Origin: Muribaculaceae bacterium
GTDB taxonomy: Bacteria; Bacteroidota; Bacteroidia; Bacteroidales; Muribaculaceae
DNA length: 55,787 nucleotides
NCBI GenBank assembly: GCA_023667015.1
Contig: JAMPAX010000001.1
Span: 121,299 to 177,085, forward strand
Direction of reading: 5' to 3'
The position numbers and the translations under genes are program-made. The notes beneath the pieces are model-generated. The model was not told where the DNA came from. It saw only the letters and a program-made list of their open reading frames with translations, and ran no database searches. Positions 1-7,596 of this stretch are shown here, one piece after another. Position 1 is the stretch's first letter, and the number at the start of each line of letters is the position of its first letter.

Positions 1-70
1 CTACCGCTTCCTTCATCTGATCATCAGACAAAACGGGAGTTAAAATGAAAACGGTTTCGTAAGAATTCAT
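1..70 (-). CDS. rpsF: 30S ribosomal protein S6, N-terminal part (cut by window edge)
   Basis: Reading the minus strand from the ATG at 70 gives 23 codons beginning MNSYETVFILTPVLSDDQ, the usual start of Bacteroidales ribosomal protein S6, a small-subunit protein that binds 16S rRNA together with S18. Only the N-terminus is in the window; the rest runs off the left edge, so completeness cannot be judged. It has its own promoter at 145-175 and a leader of about 70 nt with a hairpin. In related genomes rpsF is normally followed by rpsR and rplI, which would lie outside the window. Confidence 0.85.
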   Translation of the reverse strand, partial: MNSYETVFILTPVLSDDQMKEAV

Positions 71-101
71 ACGTTCTTATTTGTTAATTAATTTATTTAT
101 A

Positions 102-138
102 GAAATTTCTCTGAATTATTTACAGAGATTCTCATTTC
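102..138 (-). promoter_or_regulatory. Hairpin in the rpsF leader
   Basis: On the minus strand a 6-bp stem (TCTCTG/CAGAGA, 9-nt loop) sits on a 5-bp stem (GAAAT/ATTTC), separated by a 5-nt/1-nt asymmetric internal loop, with CCG just 5' of the structure. S6:S18 autoregulatory motifs in rpsF leaders also use an asymmetric loop and CCG, but I did not match this hairpin to that consensus. Regulatory function is inference. Confidence 0.35.
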
Positions 139-144
139 CGGCTA

Positions 145-175
145 CAAAAGTAATACTTTATTTCAACATCTGCAA
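145..175 (-). promoter_or_regulatory. Promoter of rpsF (Bacteroidetes type)
   Basis: On the minus strand TTG (173-175) is followed after 20 nt by TACTTTTG (145-152), matching the TTTG-N19-21-TAnnTTTG housekeeping promoter of Bacteroidetes. It points toward rpsF, giving a leader of roughly 70 nt. Confidence 0.7.
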
Positions 176-218
176 GTTTAAATCTTGCAAACTTCAAACT
201 TATTCCTGTAAACTTCAA

Positions 219-250
219 AAAAAATAAGGCGCGGATGCGCCTTATTTTTT
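219..250 (-). terminator. Rho-independent terminator of the etf/acyl-CoA dehydrogenase operon
   Basis: A 14-bp stem (AATAAGGCGC core, arms 219-232 and 237-250, loop GGAT) sits just after the dehydrogenase stop codon at 257. A/T tracts on both sides make it effective in either direction. It separates the operon from the rpsF promoter. Confidence 0.85.
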
Positions 251-256
251 GAGTAT

Positions 257-1957
257 TCAGAACTTGTAGTCTTTCATATCTTCGGGCAGGAAGTTGCCGA
301 TGAAATCTGCATGTTTGGCAACCTCAGCTTGACCGTAATTGACATACACGTTGAGGCTCTTACGGAATGACTCATGGCGCTGGGTCTCATCGAGAAGCAG
401 ATAGCCCATGACGATATGTCCGGCCATCTCCACGAGGCGACGAGCCATGAATTCCTGGTAGCTCTTGTCATCGGTACCGGTAACTTTCTCAACTGCAGCG
501 GCATACTGCTGAGTCATAAACACCAGAGTATTCTTAACCTTTTGGTCTTCAGTTACGACCTCGTTGGCCTCTTGTTCCTTAATCCAGTTGAGATATGTCC
601 CGGTGGTCACGTGGCGGATAGCTGCTACGACCTGAAGCTGAGTTGTTCCTTCGTAGATACTGGTGATACGAGCATCACGATAGAGGCGTTCGCAAGTGTA
701 GTCCTTCATGAAACCGGAACCTCCATGTATCTGAATACAGTCATATGTATTCTGATTGGCAAACTCAGAAGTCATACCCTTAGCGAGCGGAGTGAAAGCA
801 TCAGCGAGCTTGCTATAGGTCTTAGCCTCGAGTTTTTCCTCCTTAGTCAGAGAACGCTCCTTAGCGATGTCTTCGTATATCTTATACATGTCAACAAAGC
901 GAGAGCAGGCATACAGCAGAGCGCGTCCGGCATCAAGTTTAGCCTTCATGATAGAAAGCATCTCAGAGACAGCGGGGAATTCAATGATAGCCTTACCAAA
1001 CTGTTTACGATCCATAGCATAAGCAACACCCTCACGGAAAGCGGCCTCGCAAAGGCCTACGCTCTGGGCAGCGATACCGAGGCGAGCGCCATTCATCAGA
1101 GCCATTACATACTTGATAAGACCGAGGCGACGAGAGCCGCAGAGTTCAGCAGGTGCATCCTTATATACCAGCTCGCAAGTAGGGCTACCCTTGATACCCA
1201 TTTTATTCTCAATACGACGAACGTTTACACCGCCATTACGCTTATCATAGATAAACATAGAGAGACCGCGACCGTCATGGCTACCCTCCTCGGAGCGAGC
1301 CAGTACGAGATGGATATCAGAGTCTCCGTTGGTGATAAAACGTTTCACGCCATTCAGCACCCAAGAGCCGTCCTCCTTCTGAGTAGCCTTGAGCATAACG
1401 CTCTGAAGGTCGCTACCTGCGTCGGGCTCAGTTAGGTCCATACTCATAGTCTCACCTTCGCAAACTCGCGGGATATATTTTTGCTTCTGCTCCTCAGAGG
1501 CGAACTCGTAGATAGTTTCAGCGCAATCCTGAAGACCCCAGAGGTTTTCGAAACCGGCATCAGCACGGCTGACGATATCGGCAGCCATGATATAGGGGGT
1601 GATGGGAAAATTCAGACCACCGAGTCTACGGGGCATGGCCATACCCATAAGGCCGGCTTTACGGCAGGCCTCAAGATTCTTTTTGGTACCATCGGCGTAA
1701 ACTACACGATTATTTTCAACATGAGGACCTTGATGGTCTACATCCTCAGCGTTTTCCGCGATGATATCGCCGCATATTTCACCTACTACCTCGAGCACCT
1801 TATCATAGCTGTCCATAGCATCCTCAAAATTATGGGGAGCATAGTCATAGGTTTCAGCATCGGCGAAATTTCTCTCCTTGAGCTCTACAATCTTCTTCAT
1901 CATTGGATGATTGAGATAGAGCTTCAGATCGGAGTTGTCTGTATAGAAGTTAGCCAT
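257..1957 (-). CDS. Acyl-CoA dehydrogenase (566 aa)
   Basis: This is an FAD-dependent acyl-CoA dehydrogenase, which oxidises an acyl-CoA to the enoyl-CoA and hands electrons to ETF. The protein shows the family signatures: an FAD-binding block around MSMDLTEPDAGSDL (about residues 172-185), FITNGDSDIHLVLAR, a QFGKAI segment, and near the C-terminal end of the catalytic core IYEGTTQLQV with the expected base Glu. At 566 aa it is longer than the ~380-aa classical enzymes and belongs to the large type with a C-terminal extension. It is the last gene of an operon with etfB and etfA; its ATG overlaps the etfA stop (TAATG), so translation is probably coupled. Substrate chain length cannot be read from sequence. 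In a fermentative anaerobe it may run toward reduction, or join a bifurcating complex, but that is inference. Confidence 0.9.
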   Translation of the reverse strand: MANFYTDNSDLKLYLNHPMMKKIVELKERNFADAETYDYAPHNFEDAMDSYDKVLEVVGEICGDIIAENAEDVDHQGPHVENNRVVYADGTKKNLEACRKAGLMGMAMPRRLGGLNFPITPYIMAADIVSRADAGFENLWGLQDCAETIYEFASEEQKQKYIPRVCEGETMSMDLTEPDAGSDLQSVMLKATQKEDGSWVLNGVKRFITNGDSDIHLVLARSEEGSHDGRGLSMFIYDKRNGGVNVRRIENKMGIKGSPTCELVYKDAPAELCGSRRLGLIKYVMALMNGARLGIAAQSVGLCEAAFREGVAYAMDRKQFGKAIIEFPAVSEMLSIMKAKLDAGRALLYACSRFVDMYKIYEDIAKERSLTKEEKLEAKTYSKLADAFTPLAKGMTSEFANQNTYDCIQIHGGSGFMKDYTCERLYRDARITSIYEGTTQLQVVAAIRHVTTGTYLNWIKEQEANEVVTEDQKVKNTLVFMTQQYAAAVEKVTGTDDKSYQEFMARRLVEMAGHIVMGYLLLDETQRHESFRKSLNVYVNYGQAEVAKHADFIGNFLPEDMKDYKF

Positions 1958-2985
1958 TATTTCGAATTCTTTTTATAGTATTTGATAAGTTTGGGTACTA
2001 CGTCTTCCATCTTGCCGGTGATGACGTAGTCAGCAATTGCGTTGATGGGAGCATCCGGGTCATCATTTATTGAGATGATGATAGATGAATCCTGCATACC
2101 GGCGATATGCTGAATCTGTCCGGAGATGCCACAAGCGATATAGAGTTTGGGGCGAACTGTCACGCCAGTCTGGCCAATCTGACGGTCATGGTCGATCCAT
2201 CCGGCATCGACTGCAGCACGGCTGGCACCCACCTCTGCTCCGAGAGTGTCGGCGAGATCAAAAAGAAGGTCGAAGTTCTCCTTGGAACCGACACCATAAC
2301 CACCGGCTACAACAATGGGGCTACCTTTGAGATTCACTTTAGATTTCTCAACATGACGGTCGATGATCTCTACAATGAAATCTTCCGGCTTAGTATATTT
2401 GTTGACATCGAGGTCTACTACAGTACCCTTATACTCAGGGTCGTAAACTTCCTTCTTCATTACACCCTCACGAACTGTAGCCATCTGGGGGCGATGTTCA
2501 GGATTAACGATAGTAGCCACGATATTACCACCGAAAGCCGGACGAATCTGATAGAGCAAATCCTTATATTCAGTGCCTGTGCGTGCATCAGTATAGTCAC
2601 CAATCTCAAGAGAAGTGCAATCAGCAGTCAGACCGCTGTGGAGGGCTGAGCTGACACGCGGGCCGAGGTCGCGACCGATACTTGTAGCACCCATGAAGGC
2701 GATTCTGGGTTCAAGCTCACGGAAAAGGTTAATTAGTATATTGGAATGAGGAAGAGAAGTATAGGGATACAGGCGCTTATCCTCAACCTTATAGAGAGTA
2801 TCCACACCGTAGGGGAACACCTGCTTTTCGATATCCTTAAGATTATCGCCGGCAACTACGGCTTCGAGTTTGATGCCGAGCTTGTCGGCAAGTTGGCGAC
2901 CCTTTGTGAGAAGTTCAAGACTCACATCAGCCACCTTTCCATCTTCATATTCGCAATAAACGATAAGATTATTTTTTTCTGCCAT
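1957..2985 (-). CDS. etfA: Electron transfer flavoprotein, alpha subunit
   Basis: ETF-alpha binds FAD and carries electrons between the acyl-CoA dehydrogenase and other redox partners. The C-terminal FAD domain is clear: GASRAAVDAGW, then a GQTGVTVRPKLYIACGISG block and QHIAGM, the family signature. I start the protein at the ATG at 2985 (MAEKNNLIVYCEYEDGK), 342 aa. The longer reading frame from 3015 would overlap the etfB stop codon (2993-2995) and adds ten residues without family character. It lies 7 nt after etfB and overlaps the dehydrogenase start by one base, so the three genes are one operon. Whether this ETF is of the bifurcating type would need modelling of the beta-subunit flavin site. 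Confidence 0.92.
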   Translation of the reverse strand: MAEKNNLIVYCEYEDGKVADVSLELLTKGRQLADKLGIKLEAVVAGDNLKDIEKQVFPYGVDTLYKVEDKRLYPYTSLPHSNILINLFRELEPRIAFMGATSIGRDLGPRVSSALHSGLTADCTSLEIGDYTDARTGTEYKDLLYQIRPAFGGNIVATIVNPEHRPQMATVREGVMKKEVYDPEYKGTVVDLDVNKYTKPEDFIVEIIDRHVEKSKVNLKGSPIVVAGGYGVGSKENFDLLFDLADTLGAEVGASRAAVDAGWIDHDRQIGQTGVTVRPKLYIACGISGQIQHIAGMQDSSIIISINDDPDAPINAIADYVITGKMEDVVPKLIKYYKKNSK

Positions 2986-2992
2986 AGTATTA

Positions 2993-3862
2993 TTAGCCGA
3001 TGGTATGGTTAGCAATAAGTTCTTTCACGAGGCCTTCTATTTCCTCGTCTGTATTCTCAATTTTGCGAGCATCCTTAGCGGAGAAGACAACGTTTTCAAT
3101 GCTCTTCACCTTAGTAGGAGAGCCTTTGAGGCCACACTGATTGAGGTCAGCATCAACATAAGCTGCACTCCATTCGCCAATCTTAAGATAGTCGCGAGAC
3201 TCAATAAAAGACTTGACATCCTCATCGGCAGCGACTTCAGAGGGCACTGCGGCATATTTAAACTTCTGGAGAGCCTTAGCATTGCGGGGACGGCAATCAT
3301 CGGCAGAGCCATTAACAGTGATTACCAGCGGCATGGGACATTCTACAGTCTCCACGCCACTCTCAATACGGCGTTTTACGCGTATCTTACCATTATCAGC
3401 GTTGATAATTTCTTCAGCATAGGTAACCTGAGGGAGGTTAAGCTTTTCTGCAATCTGGGGACCCACCTGGGCAGTGTCACCGTCGATAGCCTGACGGCCA
3501 CCGATGATGATATCGAAGTCACCGATTTTCTTCACGGCAGTGCTAAGTGCGTAGGAAGTAGCGAGCGTGTCGGCGCCGGCAAAAGCGCGGTCGGAGAGCA
3601 CGATACCGGAGTCAGCACCTCTATAGAGGCCTTCTCTCACCACCTCAGCAGCTCTTGCGGGTCCCATAGTCAGGATAGTAATTTTCGAACCGGGATACAT
3701 TTCCTTAAGCTTCAATGCCTGTTCAAGAGCATTGAGGTCTTCGGGATTGAAGATAGCAGGGAGAGCGGCACGATTTACGGTGCCGTCAGCCTTCATTGCA
3801 TCCTTCCCGACATTGCGTGTATCAGGCACTTGCTTTGCAAGTACAATGATATTTAAACTCAT
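2993..3862 (-). CDS. etfB: Electron transfer flavoprotein, beta subunit
   Basis: First gene of the etfB-etfA-dehydrogenase operon. From the ATG at 3862 the protein is 289 aa and begins MSLNIIVLAKQVPDTRNVG, the canonical ETF-beta N-terminus; the ADP-binding region DTAQVGPQIAEKLNLPQVTYA follows in mid-protein. The open frame extends upstream to 4036, but that 58-residue extension would run through the operon promoter (3997-4028), so it is not coding. With the promoter where predicted the mRNA has an untranslated leader of about 130 nt, unusually long for this window. The partner is EtfA just downstream. Confidence 0.92.
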   Translation of the reverse strand: MSLNIIVLAKQVPDTRNVGKDAMKADGTVNRAALPAIFNPEDLNALEQALKLKEMYPGSKITILTMGPARAAEVVREGLYRGADSGIVLSDRAFAGADTLATSYALSTAVKKIGDFDIIIGGRQAIDGDTAQVGPQIAEKLNLPQVTYAEEIINADNGKIRVKRRIESGVETVECPMPLVITVNGSADDCRPRNAKALQKFKYAAVPSEVAADEDVKSFIESRDYLKIGEWSAAYVDADLNQCGLKGSPTKVKSIENVVFSAKDARKIENTDEEIEGLVKELIANHTIG

Positions 3863-3996
3863 GTCTGTCTGTATTTTAATTATATAATAATCATCTAAAT
3901 TCAGGATCCGGAGATATGCCGCGAGCTTATGCACGGAGCCATCAGATACCGAAAAAGAGAGCTCTTTAGTCAGAAACATAGGAGCAAACTTCGGGA

Positions 3997-4028
3997 CAAA
4001 GTTACAAAATCTTTCCAATAGTTGCAAA
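3997..4028 (-). promoter_or_regulatory. Promoter of the etfBA-dehydrogenase operon
   Basis: Minus strand: TTTG (4025-4028), 20 nt, TAACTTTG (3997-4004), a full match to the Bacteroidetes consensus. Its -33 element abuts the -33 of the divergent promoter for the 4057 gene: the plus-strand string TTGCAAA (4022-4028) serves both. Confidence 0.8.
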
Positions 4029-4052
4029 TACTCCAAACTTTCGTTAATTTTG
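4022..4052 (+). promoter_or_regulatory. Promoter of the PD40 gene, placed for a leaderless mRNA
   Basis: TTG (4022-4024), 20 nt, TAATTTTG (4045-4052). The start codon ATG is at 4057, only 4 nt beyond the -7 box, so transcription would begin at or next to the start codon. Back-to-back with the etf promoter. Confidence 0.75.
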
Positions 4053-4056
4053 CAAT

Positions 4057-5370
4057 ATGAGTTGGAAAGTTCTTAATTCAATATATATAGCCGCCACAAT
4101 GACCATGGTGGCAGGCAACTTTGCAGTAGCGCAGAATGAAGCTCCCATCGTAGATTCCGAAGTTATCGATGAATACGTAAGAATCACCGACCCTCAACTT
4201 GAGGAGGCCTGCAGAGATCTCAGAAATTTCAGAATATCAGCTGCTGAAAAGAAGATAGCCGCATTTCGCAAGGGGGGCAACCGCAACGATGAATGGCTAC
4301 AATTTGTTGCAGACTCGTTGCAAGAGAAAATACCAATCACTCGGCAAGCATTACAACACGTGCAGCAGATAGTAGTAATCGACTCTTTGGAAGTTTCCCG
4401 CGAGGATTTCTTCAAGCATTATCGTATCCCCTCCTCTTGCGGCAAGATGCTGTCAATAGCAGAAATTCCGGGACTGGCAGATGATGCACGCCTACATGAT
4501 CATGCCCTCGGAGCCGAAATGGCTTTCGGCAATGAATCCGGCGACTTCTACATGTGGACACTCCCTGACTCTGCCTATAATCTCAACATTGTAGAATCAA
4601 CACGACTTCTTGGAGGTGAATGGGAAGCACCGCAACCCGTGCCTGAAAAGCTTGGAATGGGTAGAGAGTCAATCTATCCCTTCCTCACCTCAGACGGGAC
4701 TACCCTCTACTACTCTTCAAACGGGGATGATTCAATGGGAGGCTACGACATATTCATGGCAACCCGCGATCCCCAGACCGGTGAATATCTCGACCCGATA
4801 AATTTAGGAATGCCGATAAATTCCCCTGCCAACGAATATTTGATGGCTATCGATGATGAGAACGGTGTAGGCTGGTGGGCCACCGACCGCAACAGCGATA
4901 CTGCCGATTCCGAAACGCTGACCATATACATATATATATTACCTGAAGTACGGGAGAACATAGATCCGGAATCCGAGAATCTCATAACGTTGGCATCACT
5001 GTCGGACTACAAAGCCACATGGCCGGAGGGTTCCGACTACAGCGACTTACTTCGAACAGTCCGAGCGATCCAGCCCGACAGTGGCGAAGAGCCCGACTTC
5101 CACTTCCGGGCGGGAGGAGGAAAAGTATACAGATATTACTCTGAACTTCCGACAGAAGAAGCGCGCCAAGCAATGGAGAAATATCAGACAGCAAAAAAAA
5201 GTCTTGAGACAACACTTCAAGAGCTCGCAGAGTTGCGCATAGATTTCCACCGCACCCACTCTCGACAGACGGTAGGGCGCATACGAGACATAGAGTCTCA
5301 ATTGGACAAACAGCAGCAGAAAGTAGCAAAACTGCGCAACGCAGTCTACAAGCAGCTACGATGGAAATAG
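4057..5370 (+). CDS. Exported PD40 (WD40-like) repeat protein with C-terminal coiled coil
   Basis: 437 aa. Residues 1-25 form a signal peptide (hydrophobic stretch, then NFAVAQ, cleavage likely after the Ala-Gln), so the protein is exported. Residues about 205-290 carry PD40-type propeller strands: IYPFLTSDGTTLYYSSNGDD, then MGGYDIFMATRD, then a second copy ending GVGWWATDRN. The last ~80 residues are rich in Glu, Lys, Gln and Leu and look like a coiled coil. Such proteins occur in Bacteroidetes envelopes, often near OmpA-like or gliding components, but no such neighbour is present here. Specific function unknown. The first ATG at 4057 is needed for the signal peptide and lies 4 nt from its promoter's -7 box. 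A possible 44-aa ORF overlaps its last codons. Confidence 0.8.
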   Translation: MSWKVLNSIYIAATMTMVAGNFAVAQNEAPIVDSEVIDEYVRITDPQLEEACRDLRNFRISAAEKKIAAFRKGGNRNDEWLQFVADSLQEKIPITRQALQHVQQIVVIDSLEVSREDFFKHYRIPSSCGKMLSIAEIPGLADDARLHDHALGAEMAFGNESGDFYMWTLPDSAYNLNIVESTRLLGGEWEAPQPVPEKLGMGRESIYPFLTSDGTTLYYSSNGDDSMGGYDIFMATRDPQTGEYLDPINLGMPINSPANEYLMAIDDENGVGWWATDRNSDTADSETLTIYIYILPEVRENIDPESENLITLASLSDYKATWPEGSDYSDLLRTVRAIQPDSGEEPDFHFRAGGGKVYRYYSELPTEEARQAMEKYQTAKKSLETTLQELAELRIDFHRTHSRQTVGRIRDIESQLDKQQQKVAKLRNAVYKQLRWK

Positions 5371-5495
5371 ACACAATTCATAACAATTTCGGCCTCAATG
5401 TTGTTAAGGATATAGAAGAGAGTGTATCATTAATCAGAATGAAGGAAAAATTCTTTATGACACACCCATTTTATCGTTTCTACTATAAATCATAA
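5361..5495 (+). CDS. Possible small protein (44 aa) coupled to bcp
   Basis: An ATG at 5361 overlaps the end of the PD40 gene by 10 bases in another frame and opens a 44-codon frame that stops at 5493-5495, four bases before the bcp start codon. The translation begins MEIDTIHNNFGLNVVKDIEE and ends RFYYKS; it is soluble-looking, with a basic-aromatic C-terminus. I do not recognise it. The tight fit between two genes, with no space left over, supports a real translationally coupled peptide, but 44 codons can arise by chance in AT-rich DNA. Confidence 0.4.
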   Translation: MEIDTIHNNFGLNVVKDIEESVSLIRMKEKFFMTHPFYRFYYKS

Positions 5496-5499
5496 AGTT

Positions 5500-5973
5500 A
5501 TGAACATTGGCGACAAATTTCCCGATCTTTTAGGGTTAGATTCTGAAGGTAAGGAAGTGAAACTTTCCGACTATCCGGGTAAGAAATTTATCATATACTT
5601 CTATCCCAAAGACAACACAGCGGGGTGTAGTGCAGAGGCCTGCAGTCTTCAGAGTGGAGAGAAGATTCTATCGGATATGGGCTACCAAATAATCGGAGTC
5701 AGCAAAGACAGCGTCGCGAGTCATGAGAAATTCGCAACAAAATACTCACTGAAATTTCCATTGGTGGCGGATACCGATCTAAAACTCTGTAACCTTGCCG
5801 GAGTATGGCAGAAGAAAAAGATGGCCGGACGCGAATATTTTGGGATTGTCCGTACTACCTTCGTCACTGATGAGACCGGAGTAGTAACAGATAAAATAGA
5901 AAAAGTAAAGACCAAAGAGGCGGCTGAGCAGTTGTTCTCACTTCTTGACGGACGGGATCGTATCAATCCGTAA
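5500..5973 (+). CDS. bcp: Thiol peroxidase of the Bcp/PrxQ family
   Basis: 157-aa atypical 2-Cys peroxiredoxin that reduces hydrogen peroxide and organic hydroperoxides in the cytoplasm using thioredoxin. Thioredoxin-fold start GDKFPDLLGLDSEGKEVKLSDY, then FYPKDNTAGCSAEACSL with peroxidatic Cys43 and resolving Cys48 five residues later, the spacing typical of PrxQ. Most family members have TPGCT here; this one reads TAGCS, so the Pro is Ala and the Thr is Ser, a mild departure at the active-site loop. The conserved Arg in VRTTFVTDETG is present. Length is normal. No signal peptide. It may be read from the PD40 promoter; I see no own promoter. Confidence 0.92.
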   Translation: MNIGDKFPDLLGLDSEGKEVKLSDYPGKKFIIYFYPKDNTAGCSAEACSLQSGEKILSDMGYQIIGVSKDSVASHEKFATKYSLKFPLVADTDLKLCNLAGVWQKKKMAGREYFGIVRTTFVTDETGVVTDKIEKVKTKEAAEQLFSLLDGRDRINP

Positions 5974-5996
5974 AAGTGGTGATGTTGCGATCTGAG

Positions 5997-6065
5997 AGCT
6001 CGTCATTCTTGGGAGTTCGCCATTCATAAGGCACAGGCCGGAAACCTGTGTTGCTCGGGAGCTGG
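5997..6065 (+). repeat. Dispersed palindromic intergenic repeat, copy 1
   Basis: Between bcp and nhaA. The core 6032-6050 has arms CACAGG/CCTGTG around CCGGAAA, preceded by GAGTTCGCCATTCAT and followed by TTGCTCGGGA. The same layout recurs at 27241 and 46026, and a related core at 38669. Confidence 0.6.
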
Positions 6066-6095
6066 ATGTTTGCCGCTATTGAAAGTTTATTTACT

Positions 6096-7460
6096 ATGGA
6101 AAACGCACTTTACACTTCTAAGAAGACACTTCGAAACTATGCTAATGGTGGCACGGTTTTGATGTTTGCTACAGTTATGGCATTGATTGTGGCTAATGTT
6201 CCTATGGTGAAGGATTTATATTATGATGCATGGACCCATACGATAGCATTGCGGGTCGGTGGATTCAATCTGTTTTCCCACCATGGAGAGCCAATGAGCA
6301 TTATGGGATTCATCAACGATGCGCTTATGGCTATATTCTTCTTTTCAATCGGACTGGAAATAAAGCGTGAAATTCTTGTTGGAGAATTATCCTCACTACG
6401 CAAAGCAATCCTTCCGATAATAGGGGCTATCGGGGGTATGGGGATACCTGTGCTAATATTCTATCTGCTTGCCAAAGGGACTCCCTATAGTGGGGGAGCC
6501 GCCATACCGATGGCTACAGACATTGCCTTTACTCTTGGGGTATTAGGACTATTAGGGAGTCGTGTACCTGTCAGTCTGAAAATATTCCTTACAACGCTTG
6601 CCGTAGTGGATGACATAGGAGGGATACTCGTTATTGCGATTTTCTACTCCGGGCATATATCTTTCGGGATGTTGCTGACAGCAGCCGTATTATTACTCTT
6701 ATTGGCTATGGGAGGAAGGATTGGTATACAGAGTAAACTTTTTTACTTTGGCATTGGCGCCTTCATATGGTTTCTCTTTCTGAATGCCGGAGTACATCCT
6801 ACGATTGCCGGAGTCCTGATAGCCTTTTGCGTACCGGCCAGACCTGTCTATGCACCGAAGAAATATGTGAAGATAATACGTCGGAACATCAGCAAATTTG
6901 CGCAGGATGATGATGAGGCACTCAATTCAAAGACAATTCTTGATAAAGACCAGATGAACTGGCTGAAAGAGATCGAGAGTGCGTCGGACAAAGTGATATC
7001 CCCTCTGCAGGATATGGAAGACACGTTGCATCCGGTGGTCAATTACTTGATAGTACCCCTATTTGCCTTTGCGAATGCCGGCATATATTTTGGAGGCATA
7101 GAAGCAACGGCGATAATCAGTGGAGTCAGCATAGCGATAATAGCCGGACTGGTATTGGGAAAATTTGGAGGGATCATGCTCTTCAGCTGGATGTGTGTCA
7201 AATTCGGATGGGCTGAATTACCACGAGGATGCAATTGGAAACAGATGGCCTCAGTGTCGGTACTTGCCGGAATAGGGTTTACAGTTTCACTATTCATCGC
7301 GAATCTCAGCTTTGGCGAAAGTTCAGAAATGTTAGAATTGCTTAACAACTCCAAGTTAGGAATTCTAATTGGCTCATTAATAGCCGGAATAATAGGCTGG
7401 TTAGGGCTACATCTGACCTTGCCGACAAGTTCAGAAAGCAGCGAGCAAGAAGAAGCATAG
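6096..7460 (+). CDS. nhaA: Na+/H+ antiporter NhaA
   Basis: 454 aa from the ATG at 6096 (MENALYTSKKTLRN). The frame is open back to 6048, but those 16 codons lie in the dispersed repeat and lack family character. NhaA exchanges two H+ for one Na+ across the inner membrane, keeping cytosolic Na+ and pH in range. Typical blocks are present: INDALMAIFFFSIGLEIKRE, then AIPMATDIAFTLGVLGLLGSRVP with the ATDIAF motif containing one of the two essential Asp residues, and LAVVDDIGGILVIAIFY with VVDDIG. About eleven membrane segments can be counted; a hydrophilic loop at about 280-325 is longer than in E. coli. Together with the Na+-pumping NQR operon later in the window it points to a sodium-based economy. 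Confidence 0.93.
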   Translation: MENALYTSKKTLRNYANGGTVLMFATVMALIVANVPMVKDLYYDAWTHTIALRVGGFNLFSHHGEPMSIMGFINDALMAIFFFSIGLEIKREILVGELSSLRKAILPIIGAIGGMGIPVLIFYLLAKGTPYSGGAAIPMATDIAFTLGVLGLLGSRVPVSLKIFLTTLAVVDDIGGILVIAIFYSGHISFGMLLTAAVLLLLLAMGGRIGIQSKLFYFGIGAFIWFLFLNAGVHPTIAGVLIAFCVPARPVYAPKKYVKIIRRNISKFAQDDDEALNSKTILDKDQMNWLKEIESASDKVISPLQDMEDTLHPVVNYLIVPLFAFANAGIYFGGIEATAIISGVSIAIIAGLVLGKFGGIMLFSWMCVKFGWAELPRGCNWKQMASVSVLAGIGFTVSLFIANLSFGESSEMLELLNNSKLGILIGSLIAGIIGWLGLHLTLPTSSESSEQEEA

Positions 7461-7489
7461 CAAATAAAATTTCAAAAAAATAAAAAAGA

Positions 7490-7521
7490 TTTGGAGAATA
7501 ATTAAAAAAGGTATAAATTTG
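7490..7521 (+). promoter_or_regulatory. Promoter of the 7597 secreted-protein gene
   Basis: TTTG (7490-7493), 20 nt, TAAATTTG (7514-7521); full consensus. The leader is about 70 nt and A-rich, common for well-expressed Bacteroidetes genes. Confidence 0.75.
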
Positions 7522-7596
7522 TTGCAAAAATAAAAGAAAGGCTCAAATTTGTCAACAGACAAACAATATAAACACAAACTAATTAAATTCTAACGT

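Noticed and set aside
374..1435. 353-aa plus-strand frame opposite the acyl-CoA dehydrogenase
   Set aside because: It is antisense to a clear enzyme, has no family motif, and arises from codon bias of the real gene.
3863..4036. 58-residue N-terminal extension of EtfB
   Set aside because: It includes the operon promoter and has no ETF similarity.
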